This document shows positions 56,531 to 64,000 of a stretch of 64,000 nucleotides of DNA, piece by piece. Position numbers and translations under genes: made by a program. The number at the start of each line of letters is the position of its first letter. The stretch's first letter is position 1. The stretch is from Syngnathus acus (Eukaryota; Chordata; Actinopteri; Syngnathiformes; Syngnathidae), in assembly GCF_901709675.1 (NCBI RefSeq), contig NC_051089.1, positions 17,046,008 through 17,110,007 of the forward strand, written 5' to 3'. A model generated the notes under the pieces. That model saw only the letters and a program-made list of their open reading frames with translations. It was not told the origin of the DNA and searched no databases.

Positions 56531-57386
56531 CCAACTTTTATTCACTTGCTTTTGATCTCACACCAATAACATTTAGTAGCTGTTGGAGAAAATGTCCACA
56601 AATAAATTCATGAATGCAATGCATTTAGGTGTTTCATTGCTCTATTAGAGGTGCAGACCGCCAAATTCGTTGTAACCAGGGAACCGTTTGTTGCTGCGCA
56701 AAATTTTAAGTAAAGGAAGTAAACACCCACTCCATATTTGCCACAGAGTGGGAACACCAATTGAAGACAGTCTGAAGTGTACAGTTTTTAATACCAGTCA
56801 CTAGTCCATGGTAGACTCAAGAATGCTGCTTTAAGGACTTTGTCATAAATATAATATAATATAATGGTTTTTATTATTCTATGAAGCCATGGGCGTCATG
56901 GTCGCCCGCTGACCGTAGATACAAAATGACTTCAGCAAACCTGATGGTTTTGAGCCATTTTCTCTTAACCATCTTCTGCATCTGAAATCCGCTACAAAAC
57001 ACAGACATAGCGTTGTGTAGTTTTGTCTGGGCACCAGTGGTGGTTCAACACTGAATTACTCCCTGGGCGAGGCTACTTCCGAATCGCAAGGAATCACCAT
57101 TGGCTAGAAACAGTTGATGGCTAGTAATTTGAAAATGCAAGGGGGTACTTATTCTCACGGGTTGGCATGGTGTAATAGGGCTGCTGTTGCTGTTGCATGG
57201 CCCAGAGATTGATTGATAGCATTTTCTGCTATCTGGAGCTCATTGTTTCCTATTGTTCATCAGCCTCCAAACTTCTTTCAAGTGTTACTCTTTATTGTGG
57301 CGTTCAGACTGTCTACACGTCGATCGTTGCACATAGAAGTTGACGCATCGTCAATTACGTTTCACATGGAATATGTGTGCCTTCTT
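56531..57386. other. Sequence without a recognised feature
   Basis: I looked for further snRNA or tRNA genes here because of the neighbouring cluster and found none. Confidence 0.4.
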
Positions 57387-57452
57387 TCACCGGTCTCCTC
57401 ATGAGAGACTGGAGCCTTAATTCAGTGCTTTAAACCGCTCGGCCACACTACC
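57387..57452 (-). pseudogene. tRNA-Leu(AAG) pseudogene, 3' part lost
   Basis: GGTAGTGTGGCCGAGCGGTT then AATTAAGGCTCCAGTCTC give an acceptor strand, D arm and anticodon AAG, as in tRNA-Leu. After the variable arm the T arm and 3' acceptor strand are unrecognisable. Confidence 0.7.
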
Positions 57453-57571
57453 TAGAATCCTCAACTTCAATTTAAGATGCAGATGCCAAGTGCCTGTTGC
57501 GGCCCTGAAACAAGATTTGCAAGCGTTTGTGTCTCACTTGGTTCAGGACTCTCAATATTTAACAATCAAAT

Positions 57572-57735
57572 CAGGGAGAGCGCGGACGCAGTTCCCCACT
57601 CTCAAACATTACGCAGTCGAGATTCCCGCATTTGGAGAATTCGCAGGGGTCAATGTGACCGTCAGTGCAATGGGCACATTTCACCCTGGGTGAACCACCT
57701 TCGTGATCACAGTGTCACTCCTGCCAGGTTAGGCA
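57572..57735 (-). ncRNA. U1: U1 snRNA-like gene, 5' end altered
   Basis: 164 nt, the usual U1 length. Conserved pieces: ATCACGAAGGTGGTTCACCC (loop I), CATTGCACT and TGACCCCTGCGA (loop II region), CTCGACTGCGTAAT, GTGGGGAACTGCGTCCGCGC. The 5' tail that should pair with splice donors (ATACTTACCTG) reads TGCCTAACCTG, changed at four of the first eight bases. The Sm-site region TAATTTGTGG reads TAATGTTTGAG. Either a variant or, more likely, a pseudogene. Confidence 0.8.
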
Positions 57736-57826
57736 CACGACCACTTATTTTACATCCTCTCTGTTACATGACGGTGCCATTTGTAAACTAGCGAATGATG
57801 TGAGTGATGGTACTAGTGGATTAAAA

Positions 57827-57880
57827 ATGTGTGTGTGTGTGTGTGTTTGTGTGCGTGTGTGTGCGTGCGTGCGCGTGTGT
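57827..57880. repeat. (GT)n microsatellite
   Basis: GT repeats with GC and TT interruptions between the U1-like and U2-like genes. Confidence 0.9.
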
Positions 57881-58168
57881 ACTACTCACTGGGCATAAGA
57901 GGTCACAGGCGCAACGGTGGAGCATGCAACCGCCGAATAAGCTAATGCGACAAGCCTCTGGTGATGGTCGCAACCTGGGTTTGACTCACTGGAACTCGTG
58001 AGCAGTAGAGCAGATGTTTGTCAGCCAAATGTCCGTCTGGCTGACCTGAACGCCTTGTTTTCTTCTCCCAAGCCCGCCATGAAAAATTGAGCAGTGCTCA
58101 TGAGTCAAAGAGCATCCAAATGGTCCTAGCTGCGTTTTATTGAATTTGCATTTCAATTGACCAACATA

Positions 58169-58359
58169 GGAAGGTGCACCAGTCCCTGATATACTGAATT
58201 ACGAGGCTGATGCACAGAGTGGGCAGAGCAAGCACTGAATCCCATCTCCCTGTTCCAAAAAGCAATTTAATATGAAGTCCCTCAAAGGGGACATATCAGA
58301 TATTAAACTGATAAGAACAGATACTACACTTGATCTTAGCCAAAAGGCCAAGAAGTGAT
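58169..58359 (-). ncRNA. U2: U2 snRNA-like gene
   Basis: 191 nt, the usual U2 length. The 5' part ATCACTTCTTGGCCTTTTGG differs from canonical U2 at two sites. The branch-site-pairing segment AAGTGTAGTATCTGTTCTTA is intact, and stem-loops III/IV (GGGATTCAGTGCTTGCTCTG to GGGACTGGTGCACCTTCC) are preserved. Stem-loop IIb and the Sm site (TTGCTTTTTGGA, usually GATTTTTGGA) carry changes, so function is uncertain. Confidence 0.85.
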
Positions 58360-58724
58360 GGAGTATCCGAGTGACGGACTCGCTTACAGGCTTCCCTGCC
58401 TACCCATTCTCACCGACAGGTACAGTACGGCACAGAGTGCTACTCTTCTGGGCATTGGTATATCGGCAAAATTTGTCTGCTCACTTATTTGTTCACTCTT
58501 CTTCACCCGCAGTCATGCATATAGTTCACGAGGCATATACGTATATACCTCATTTCAGCAGTCTCTATCCAAATACACAGTGTAGGTACCTATTAAATGG
58601 GTTGTCCAGATGAACATGAAAGGCAAAGATTGATATTTCGCAAAGCACTTTCCAAGGTCATCATACCTAACAACTACACTGACCTTAGTTAGACCAGAAG
58701 AATAGAGCGGGCCTGATGCCAAAG

Positions 58725-59180
58725 GGGCAGTGGTGGGTTTTGACCTGACACCTCAGGAGAGACTAGAGCAGGGGTGGCCAACCAGTCAGAGACTAAGAGC
58801 CACATTTTTTTACTGTGTACCGCAAAGAGCCACCCCCCCCCCCTCCCCGAATGGGTTTGCCCCTCCTCCTTTGCGGGATTTCACCTAATGCGCATGCGCG
58901 TTTGACGGAAATACCATATTGAACTCAAGCGAAGCGAACACGCAGCGTTTGACGAAAATACCATATTGAACTCAAGCGAAGCGAACACGCACAAATACAA
59001 ACAAATAAACCCACAAATGTTGATATGAACGTAAAGGAGCCGCATGAAACCCGGCAAGGAGCCGCATGCGGCTCGCGAGCCGAACGTAAAGGAGCCGCAT
59101 GAAACCCGGCAAAGTCGCGGGTTGGCCACCCCTGGACTAGAGCCTTAACCCAGCATTTTAGACCGCTCTGCCATACTACC
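58725..59180 (-). pseudogene. tRNA-Leu(AAG) pseudogene split by a hAT MITE
   Basis: The 5' half (59143-59180) reads GGTAGTATGGCAGAGCGGTC then GGGTTAAGGCTC with anticodon AAG. The 3' half (58725-58768) reads CTCTAGTCTCTCCTGAGGTG then GGTCAAAACCCACCACTGCC. The transposon sits after the anticodon stem and has duplicated eight bases. Confidence 0.75.
58769..59134. mobile_element. hAT MITE inserted in a tRNA-Leu copy
   Basis: Ends CAGGGGTGGCCAAC and GTTGGCCACCCCTG; exact 8-bp duplications GACTAGAG at 58761-58768 and 59135-59142. Inside, a segment of about 48 bp (ACCATATTGAACTCAAGCGA) is duplicated, and so is GGAGCCGCATGAAACCCGGC. Confidence 0.9.
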
Positions 59181-59221
59181 GATCACCTACGTTTTCTACA
59201 TTGAATTTAGTTGACAATTAG

Positions 59222-59390
59222 AATAGATATTGCCACGTACAACGAAATTTAAAAGTGCCAACCGATCAGTGCATCTGCTAAAATAAAACAATAAAAAAAT
59301 ACAAGCTAAAAGTCTTTACAAACTAAAAACCACACAAAAAAATATACACAAACAAGTGACATGTAACTGCACACCCCCATAGTTTTGTTA
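59222..59390 (-). repeat. Rex1-type LINE 3' UTR remnant at the left edge of the tRNA array
   Basis: TACAACGAAATTTAAAAGTG, CCAACCGATC and ACAAGCTAAAA match the 3' UTR of the Rex1-type LINE at 34951-35060. Part of it (from ATCTGCTAAAATAAAACAAT at about 59273) recurs in every later array unit. Confidence 0.75.
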
Positions 59391-59605
59391 AAAAATGATT
59401 CTATTTAAAGCGGGAAATTGGAGGATAAATTGTTTCTCCACCAGCATCCAGGTTAGTGCTGCCCTACTGAGCTTTGTTCATAATGTAATGAAGCCTGAAC
59501 ACAACTGAGGCGAAACAATATGAGTGACAATCAGAATCCAGTTGCGAATTGGAACCAAATGCTCGTTTGCCGATTAGAGGACATCATGAATGACTAGTGC
59601 TGAGC

Positions 59606-59677
59606 AGCAGAGTGGCGCAGCGGAAGCGTGCTGGGCCCATAACCCAGAGGTCGATGGATCGAAACCATCCTCTGCTA
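59606..59677 (+). tRNA. tRNA-iMet (CAT), array copy 1
   Basis: 72 nt starting AGCAGAGTGGCGCAGCGGAA, anticodon CAT at 59638-59640, three G:C pairs in the anticodon stem, T loop with ATCGAAA, A1:T72 ends; all initiator hallmarks. A20 is present. The downstream T run is short (TTT at once, TTTT at about 59704). Confidence 0.95.
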
Positions 59678-60027
59678 TTTGGAACTTGTGGCGTTTGGAA
59701 AGCTTTTATCTGCTAAAATAAAACAATACAAAAATACAAGCTAAAAGCTTTACAAACTAAAGAACATACACAAACAAGTGACATGTAATTTCACACCCCC
59801 ATAGTTTTGTTAAAAAATAATTCTATTTAAAGCTTGAAATTGGAGGATAAATTGTTTGTCCACCAGCATCCAGGTTAGTGCTGCCCTACTGAGCTTTGTT
59901 AATAATGTAATGAAGCCTGAACACAACTGAGGCGAAACAATATGAGTGACAATCAGAATCCAGTTGCGAGTTGGAACCGAATGCTCGTTTGCCGATTAGA
60001 GGACATCATGAATGACTAGTGCTGAGC

Positions 60028-60099
60028 AGCAGAGTGGCGCAGCGGGAGCGTGCTGGGCCCATAACCCAGAGGTCGATGGATCGAAACCATCCTCTGCTA
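60028..60099 (+). tRNA. tRNA-iMet (CAT), array copy 2, G20 variant
   Basis: Identical to copy 1 except CGGGAGCG in the D loop, which puts G at canonical position 20 (60046). Confidence 0.93.
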
Positions 60100-60462
60100 T
60101 TTGGAACTTGTGGCGTTTGGAAAGCTTTTATCTGCGAAAATAAAAGAATAAAAAAATACAAGCTAAAAGTCTTTACAAACTAAAACCCACACAGAAGAAC
60201 ATACACAAACGAGTGACATGTAATTGCACACCCCCATAGTTTTGTTAAAAAATAATTTTATTTAAAGCGTGAAATTGGAGGATAAATTGTTTGTCCACCA
60301 GCATCCAGGTTAGTGCTGCCCTACTGAGCTTTGTTCATAATGTAATGAAGCCTGAACACAACTGAGGCGAAACAATATGAGTGACAATCAGAATCCAGTT
60401 GCGGATTGGAACCGAATGCTCGTTCGCCGATTAGAGGACATCATGAATGACTAGTGCTGAGC

Positions 60463-60534
60463 AGCAGAGTGGCGCAGCGGAAGCGTGCTGGGCCCATAAC
60501 CCAGAGGTCGATGGATCGAAACCATCCTCTGCTA
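60463..60534 (+). tRNA. tRNA-iMet (CAT), array copy 3
   Basis: Identical to copy 1, including A20. Confidence 0.95.
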
Positions 60535-60896
60535 TTTGAAACTTGTGGCGTTTGGAAAGCTTTTATCTGCTAAAATAAAACAATACAAAAATACAAGCTA
60601 AAAGCTTTACAAACTAAAAACCACACTAAAGAACATACACAAACAAGTGACATGTAATTGCACACCCCCATAGTTTTGTTAAAAAATAATTCTATTTAAA
60701 GCTTGAAATTGGAGGATAGATTGTTTGTCCACCAGCATCCAGGTTAGTGCTGCCCTACTGAGCTTTGTTCTTAATGTAATGAAGCCTGAACACAACTGAG
60801 GCGAAACAATATGAGTGACAATCAGAATCCAGTTGCGAATTGGAACCAAATGCTCGTTTGCCGATTAGAGGACATCATGAATGACTAGTGCTGAGC

Positions 60897-60968
60897 AGCA
60901 GAGTGGCGCAGCGGGAGCGTGCTGGGCCCATAACCCAGAGGTCGATGGATCGAAACCATCCTCTGCTA
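60897..60968 (+). tRNA. tRNA-iMet (CAT), array copy 4, G20 variant
   Basis: Identical to copy 2, with G at canonical position 20. Confidence 0.93.
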
Positions 60969-61331
60969 TTTGGAACTTGTGGCGTTTGGAAAGCTTTTAT
61001 CTGCGAAAATTAAAGAATAAAAAAATACAAGCTAAAAGTCTTTACAAACTAAAACCCACACAGAAGAACATACACAAACGAGTGACATGTAATTGCACAC
61101 CCCCATAGTTTTGTTAAAAAATAATTTTATTTAAAGCGTGAAATTGGAGGATAAATTGTTTGTCCACCAGCATCCAGGTTAGTGCTGCCCTACTGAGCTT
61201 TGTTCATAATGTAATGAAGCCTGAACACAACTGAGGCGAAACAATATGAGTGACAATCAGAATCCAGTTGCGAATTGGAACCAAATGCTCGTTTGCCGAT
61301 TAGAGGACATCATGAATGACTAGTGCTGAGC

Positions 61332-61403
61332 AGCAGAGTGGCGCAGCGGAAGCGTGCTGGGCCCATAACCCAGAGGTCGATGGATCGAAACCATCCTCTG
61401 CTA
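61332..61403 (+). tRNA. tRNA-iMet (CAT), array copy 5
   Basis: Identical to copy 1. Its spacer is interrupted 116 bp downstream by a LINE. Confidence 0.95.
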
Positions 61404-61519
61404 TTTGAAACTTGTGGTGTTTGGAATGCTTTTATCGGCTAAAATAAAACAATACCAAAATACAAGCTAAAAGCTTTACAAACTAAAAACCACACTAAAG
61501 AACATACACAAACAAGTGA

Positions 61520-63790
61520 CACTCAAAGCAGTCCTGGAGTGCCTCCATGGCCCCCTCAGACCACACCCTCACCTGCTTCACTGTGGGTTCTGCTGATCAG
61601 AGCAAAACCCACAGTGAAGCAGGTGAGGGTGTGGTCTGAGGGGGCCATGGAGGCACTTCAGGACTGCTTTGAGTGCTCTGACTGGGACATGTTCAAATCA
61701 GCAGCAACATATGACAATCAGATCGACATTGATGAGTACGCCATGACTGTGTCAGCCTACATCAACAAATGCTCCGAGGACGTCAGCACCACTAAGAACA
61801 TCATCACCCGAGCCAACCAACGACCCTGGATGACTGAGGATGTACGTCATACGCTACGAGCACGGAACTCAGCCTTCAAGTCTGGCGACAAGGAGGCACT
61901 GAGGACAGCGAGAGCCAACTTGAACCGTGCCATCAGGCTAGCGAAGCGAAGCCACAGTCGAAAAATTCAGGATTTTTTCCACGACGCCAATAACACCAGG
62001 AGTATGTGGCAAGGCATACGGGCGATCACGGACTACAACTTACCCTCCCCCCCGGTGGGTGAGGTTGATGCTGACTTCCTAAATGGTCTAAATAACTTCT
62101 TTGGGCGTTTTGAGGCCCTAAACAGCACTCCTGCAGTTAAACCTGTTCCCCACCAGGAAGAGGAGGCCCTCTGCCTTGACTCAGCCGACGTGTGGAAGAC
62201 TCTGAGAAGAGTCAACCCACGTAAGGCCCCAGGCCCCGACAACATACCTGGGCGGGTGTTCAAGGAATGTGCAGGCCAGCTGGCTGGTGTCATCACAGAC
62301 ATTTTTAACATCTCGCTGGACCAAGCCAAAGTGCCAGTGTGCTTCAAGGCTGCCTCCATCATTCCGGTGCCGAAGAAACCTCAAATCACCTCATGGAATG
62401 ACTACAGGCCTGTGGCACTGACTCCCATCATGATGAAGTGCTTCGAAAGGCTGCTCAAAGATCACATCGTCTCCAGACTCCCCCCAACATTCGATCCGTT
62501 CCAGTTTGCCTACCGGCAGAACCGCTCTACTGAGGATGCCATCTCCTCCGTTCTTCACCTGAGCCTGGCTCACCTGGAGGAGAGGAACACCCACGTGCGG
62601 TTGCTGTTCCTGGACTTCAGCTCAGCGTTTAACACCATCATTCCACAACATCTGGTGGAAAAACTGGAACACCTGGGCTTCAGCACCCCCCTTCGGAACT
62701 GGCTGCTAGACTTCCTCACCAACAGACCTCAGTCAGTCCGGGTCGGACAGAACACCTCAGATGTCATCACCCTCAGCACAGGCTCCCCTCAGGGCTGCGT
62801 CCTGAGCCCCCTGCTGTTCACCCTGATGACACACGACTGCGCCCCCAGGTTCACCACCAATCACATCGTGAAGTTTGCAGACGACACAACGGTGGTGGGC
62901 CTCATCAGGGACAACAACGACCTGGACTACAGAGAGGAGGTGGAGCAGTTGGTGGGCTGCTGCAGAGAAAATAGCCTGATCCTGAATGTGGAGAAGACGA
63001 AGGAGATCATCGTCGACTTCAGGAAGAACCAGCCTCACCACGCTCCACTGATCATCAACAGCTCAGCTGTGGAGGTGGTCAGCAGCACTAAATTCCTGGG
63101 AGTCCACATCACAGACGACCTCACCTGGACTGTGAACACCACAACACTGGTCAAGAGGGCACAGAAGCGCTTGTACTTCCTGCGGAGGATGAGGAGAGCC
63201 CACCTGCCCCCACCCATCATGAGGACGTTCTACCGAAGCACCATAGAGAGCATTCTGACAAGCTGTCTCTCGGTGTGGTGTGGAGGTTGCAGCGCCTCCG
63301 ATTGGAAGAACCTGAGGAGAGTGGTGAGGACAGCAGAGAGGATCATCGGGGCTCCTCTTCCCTCCATTCAGGACTTGTCATCCCAGCGCTGCGTGTCCCG
63401 AGCCCGTAATATTATCAGTGACCCATCACACCCCCACCATGGACTGTTCTCCCTGCTGCCCTCTGGGAAGAGGTTTCGCAGCATCCGCTGCAGGTCCACC
63501 AGGTTCTGCAATAGTTTTTTCCCTGCTGTCGTCAGACTGTTGAACATTCAAACGTAGCATTCCTCTGCACACTTGTAAATACTGCTTTTGTCTCCTGCAC
63601 TGTTTACATACTTTATCACTGCTGCACTTTGTACTTTATAATTATCTTATTTCATATTTTTATATAGTGTCACTTTTTAACCAGCCGAAATACCACTACA
63701 TTGTTGAAAGCCGTATGCAACGAAATTTCGTTTTGTACACACCTAGTGTTGACAAAATGACAATAAAGTTCTGTCTAAGTCTCTAAGTCT
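61520..63790 (+). mobile_element. Rex1-type LINE inserted in the tRNA array, with 5' inversion
   Basis: Short direct repeats GACA flank it (AAGTGACA left, AAGACATG right), and the array sequence ACAAGTGACATGTAATTGC is restored by removing it. The 5' end is an inverted duplicate of its own sequence (61520-61600 against 61603-61675). The 3' end is AATAAAGTTCTG(TCTAAG)n. About 2.27 kb. Confidence 0.88.
61539..63557 (+). CDS. Rex1-type LINE reverse transcriptase frame, open but 5'-truncated
   Basis: An open frame of 672 codons; true LINE coding begins after the inverted repeat, at about 61605 (KPTVKQVRVWSEGAMEALQD). It lacks the endonuclease. RT motifs in order: [90 protein letters not shown] at 62873-62884, then VVSSTKFLGVHITDDLTWTV, RLYFLRRMRRAH and GLFSLLPSGKRFRSIRCRST. 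No stop or frameshift within the RT, so the insertion is young. Confidence 0.85.
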   Translation: MPPWPPQTTPSPASLWVLLIRAKPTVKQVRVWSEGAMEALQDCFECSDWDMFKSAATYDNQIDIDEYAMTVSAYINKCSEDVSTTKNIITRANQRPWMTEDVRHTLRARNSAFKSGDKEALRTARANLNRAIRLAKRSHSRKIQDFFHDANNTRSMWQGIRAITDYNLPSPPVGEVDADFLNGLNNFFGRFEALNSTPAVKPVPHQEEEALCLDSADVWKTLRRVNPRKAPGPDNIPGRVFKECAGQLAGVITDIFNISLDQAKVPVCFKAASIIPVPKKPQITSWNDYRPVALTPIMMKCFERLLKDHIVSRLPPTFDPFQFAYRQNRSTEDAISSVLHLSLAHLEERNTHVRLLFLDFSSAFNTIIPQHLVEKLEHLGFSTPLRNWLLDFLTNRPQSVRVGQNTSDVITLSTGSPQGCVLSPLLFTLMTHDCAPRFTTNHIVKFADDTTVVGLIRDNNDLDYREEVEQLVGCCRENSLILNVEKTKEIIVDFRKNQPHHAPLIINSSAVEVVSSTKFLGVHITDDLTWTVNTTTLVKRAQKRLYFLRRMRRAHLPPPIMRTFYRSTIESILTSCLSVWCGGCSASDWKNLRRVVRTAERIIGAPLPSIQDLSSQRCVSRARNIISDPSHPHHGLFSLLPSGKRFRSIRCRSTRFCNSFFPAVVRLLNIQT

Positions 63791-64000
63791 AAGACATGTA
63801 ATTGCACACCCCCATAGTTTTGTTAAAAAATAATTCTATTTAAAGCTTGAAATTGGAGGATAGATTGTTTGTCCACCAGCATCCAGGTTAGTGCTGCCCT
63901 ACTGAGCTTTGTTCTTAATGTAATGAAGCCTGAACACAACTGAGGCGAAACAATATGAGTGACAATCAGAATCCAGTTGCGAATTGGAACCAAATGCTCG
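63791..64000 (+). repeat. Rest of array unit 6, cut by the window end
   Basis: Continues ACATGTAATTGCACACCCCC to AATTGGAACCAAATGCTCG exactly as in the other units. The next tRNA gene is predicted about 40 bp beyond the window. Confidence 0.9.

Larger units (their letters stand above)
59273..61519 (+). repeat. Tandem array of about 435-bp units, each with an initiator tRNA gene
   Basis: Five units with gene starts spaced 422, 435, 434 and 435 bp. Units 1, 3 and 5 share one set of variants (CTGCTAAAATAAAACAATAC after the gene); units 2 and 4 share another (CTGCGAAAATAAAAGAATAA or a close form). This is an alternating two-type arrangement. A sixth unit begins before 61519 and resumes at 63790. 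Confidence 0.93.

Noticed and set aside
57000-57180. Possible further snRNA (U4 or U5) in the small-RNA neighbourhood
   Set aside because: No stretch matched the conserved loops or the Sm site of these RNAs.
57901-58000. Possible tRNA-like head with GGGTTTGACTC
   Set aside because: No cloverleaf could be drawn and no A box is placed correctly.
60881-61108. 75-codon ORF in the tRNA array
   Set aside because: It runs through a tRNA gene and its spacer; not protein-like.

Overview
The window is vertebrate nuclear DNA, most likely from a teleost of percomorph type. Two multi-exon genes with GT-AG introns are visible. The rest is dominated by typical fish repeats: Rex1-type, RTE/Rex3-type and L2-group LINEs, Tc1 relics, hAT MITEs, tRNA-derived SINEs, and IS3EU-like and ISL2EU-like DNA transposons.

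Layout. (1) Positions 1-23700, minus strand: the 5' half of a liprin-alpha-1 (PPFIA1) gene. Twelve coding exons can be read and they join in frame; the 3' half lies beyond base 1. Its introns hold Tc1 relics, MITEs, microsatellites, a hAT-transposase relic and a 1.0-kb ISL2EU deletion derivative. (2) Positions 24444-35905: a three-level nest. A 5'-truncated Rex1-type LINE (minus strand) was split by a 10,460-bp DNA transposon with 6-bp target duplications, 5'-TAC ends and about 530-630 bp inverted repeats. I assign this transposon to the IS3EU type. It carries an intact two-exon DDE transposase gene (minus strand) and a convergent HECT-type ubiquitin-ligase-like gene (plus strand). A 4.9-kb LINE is inserted in the main HECT exon. 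(3) Positions 36731-42118, minus strand: a 14-exon gene for a secreted/type I membrane ZP-domain protein with a mucin-like insert and furin-type sites. One exon appears damaged. (4) Positions 42900-56500: LINEs, solo LTRs, a SINE and hAT MITEs, with a nearly full-length Rex1-type LINE inside an older DNA element. (5) Positions 57380-64000: a small-RNA gene neighbourhood. It holds a U1-like and a U2-like snRNA, two tRNA-Leu(AAG) pseudogenes (one split by a hAT MITE), and a tandem array of five initiator tRNA-Met genes in alternating repeat types. A sixth repeat unit is interrupted by a LINE with an intact RT frame.

The most notable system is the IS3EU-like element. Its long inverted repeats each contain a copy of the same leader exon with a splice donor, so one duplicated promoter/leader could feed two convergent genes that end in back-to-back poly(A) signals. 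The second is the iMet array, whose repeat unit has captured a LINE 3' UTR and shows the microhomology junction that may have started the tandem duplication. Exon calls rest on splice motifs, phase agreement and remembered family similarity; no search was run.
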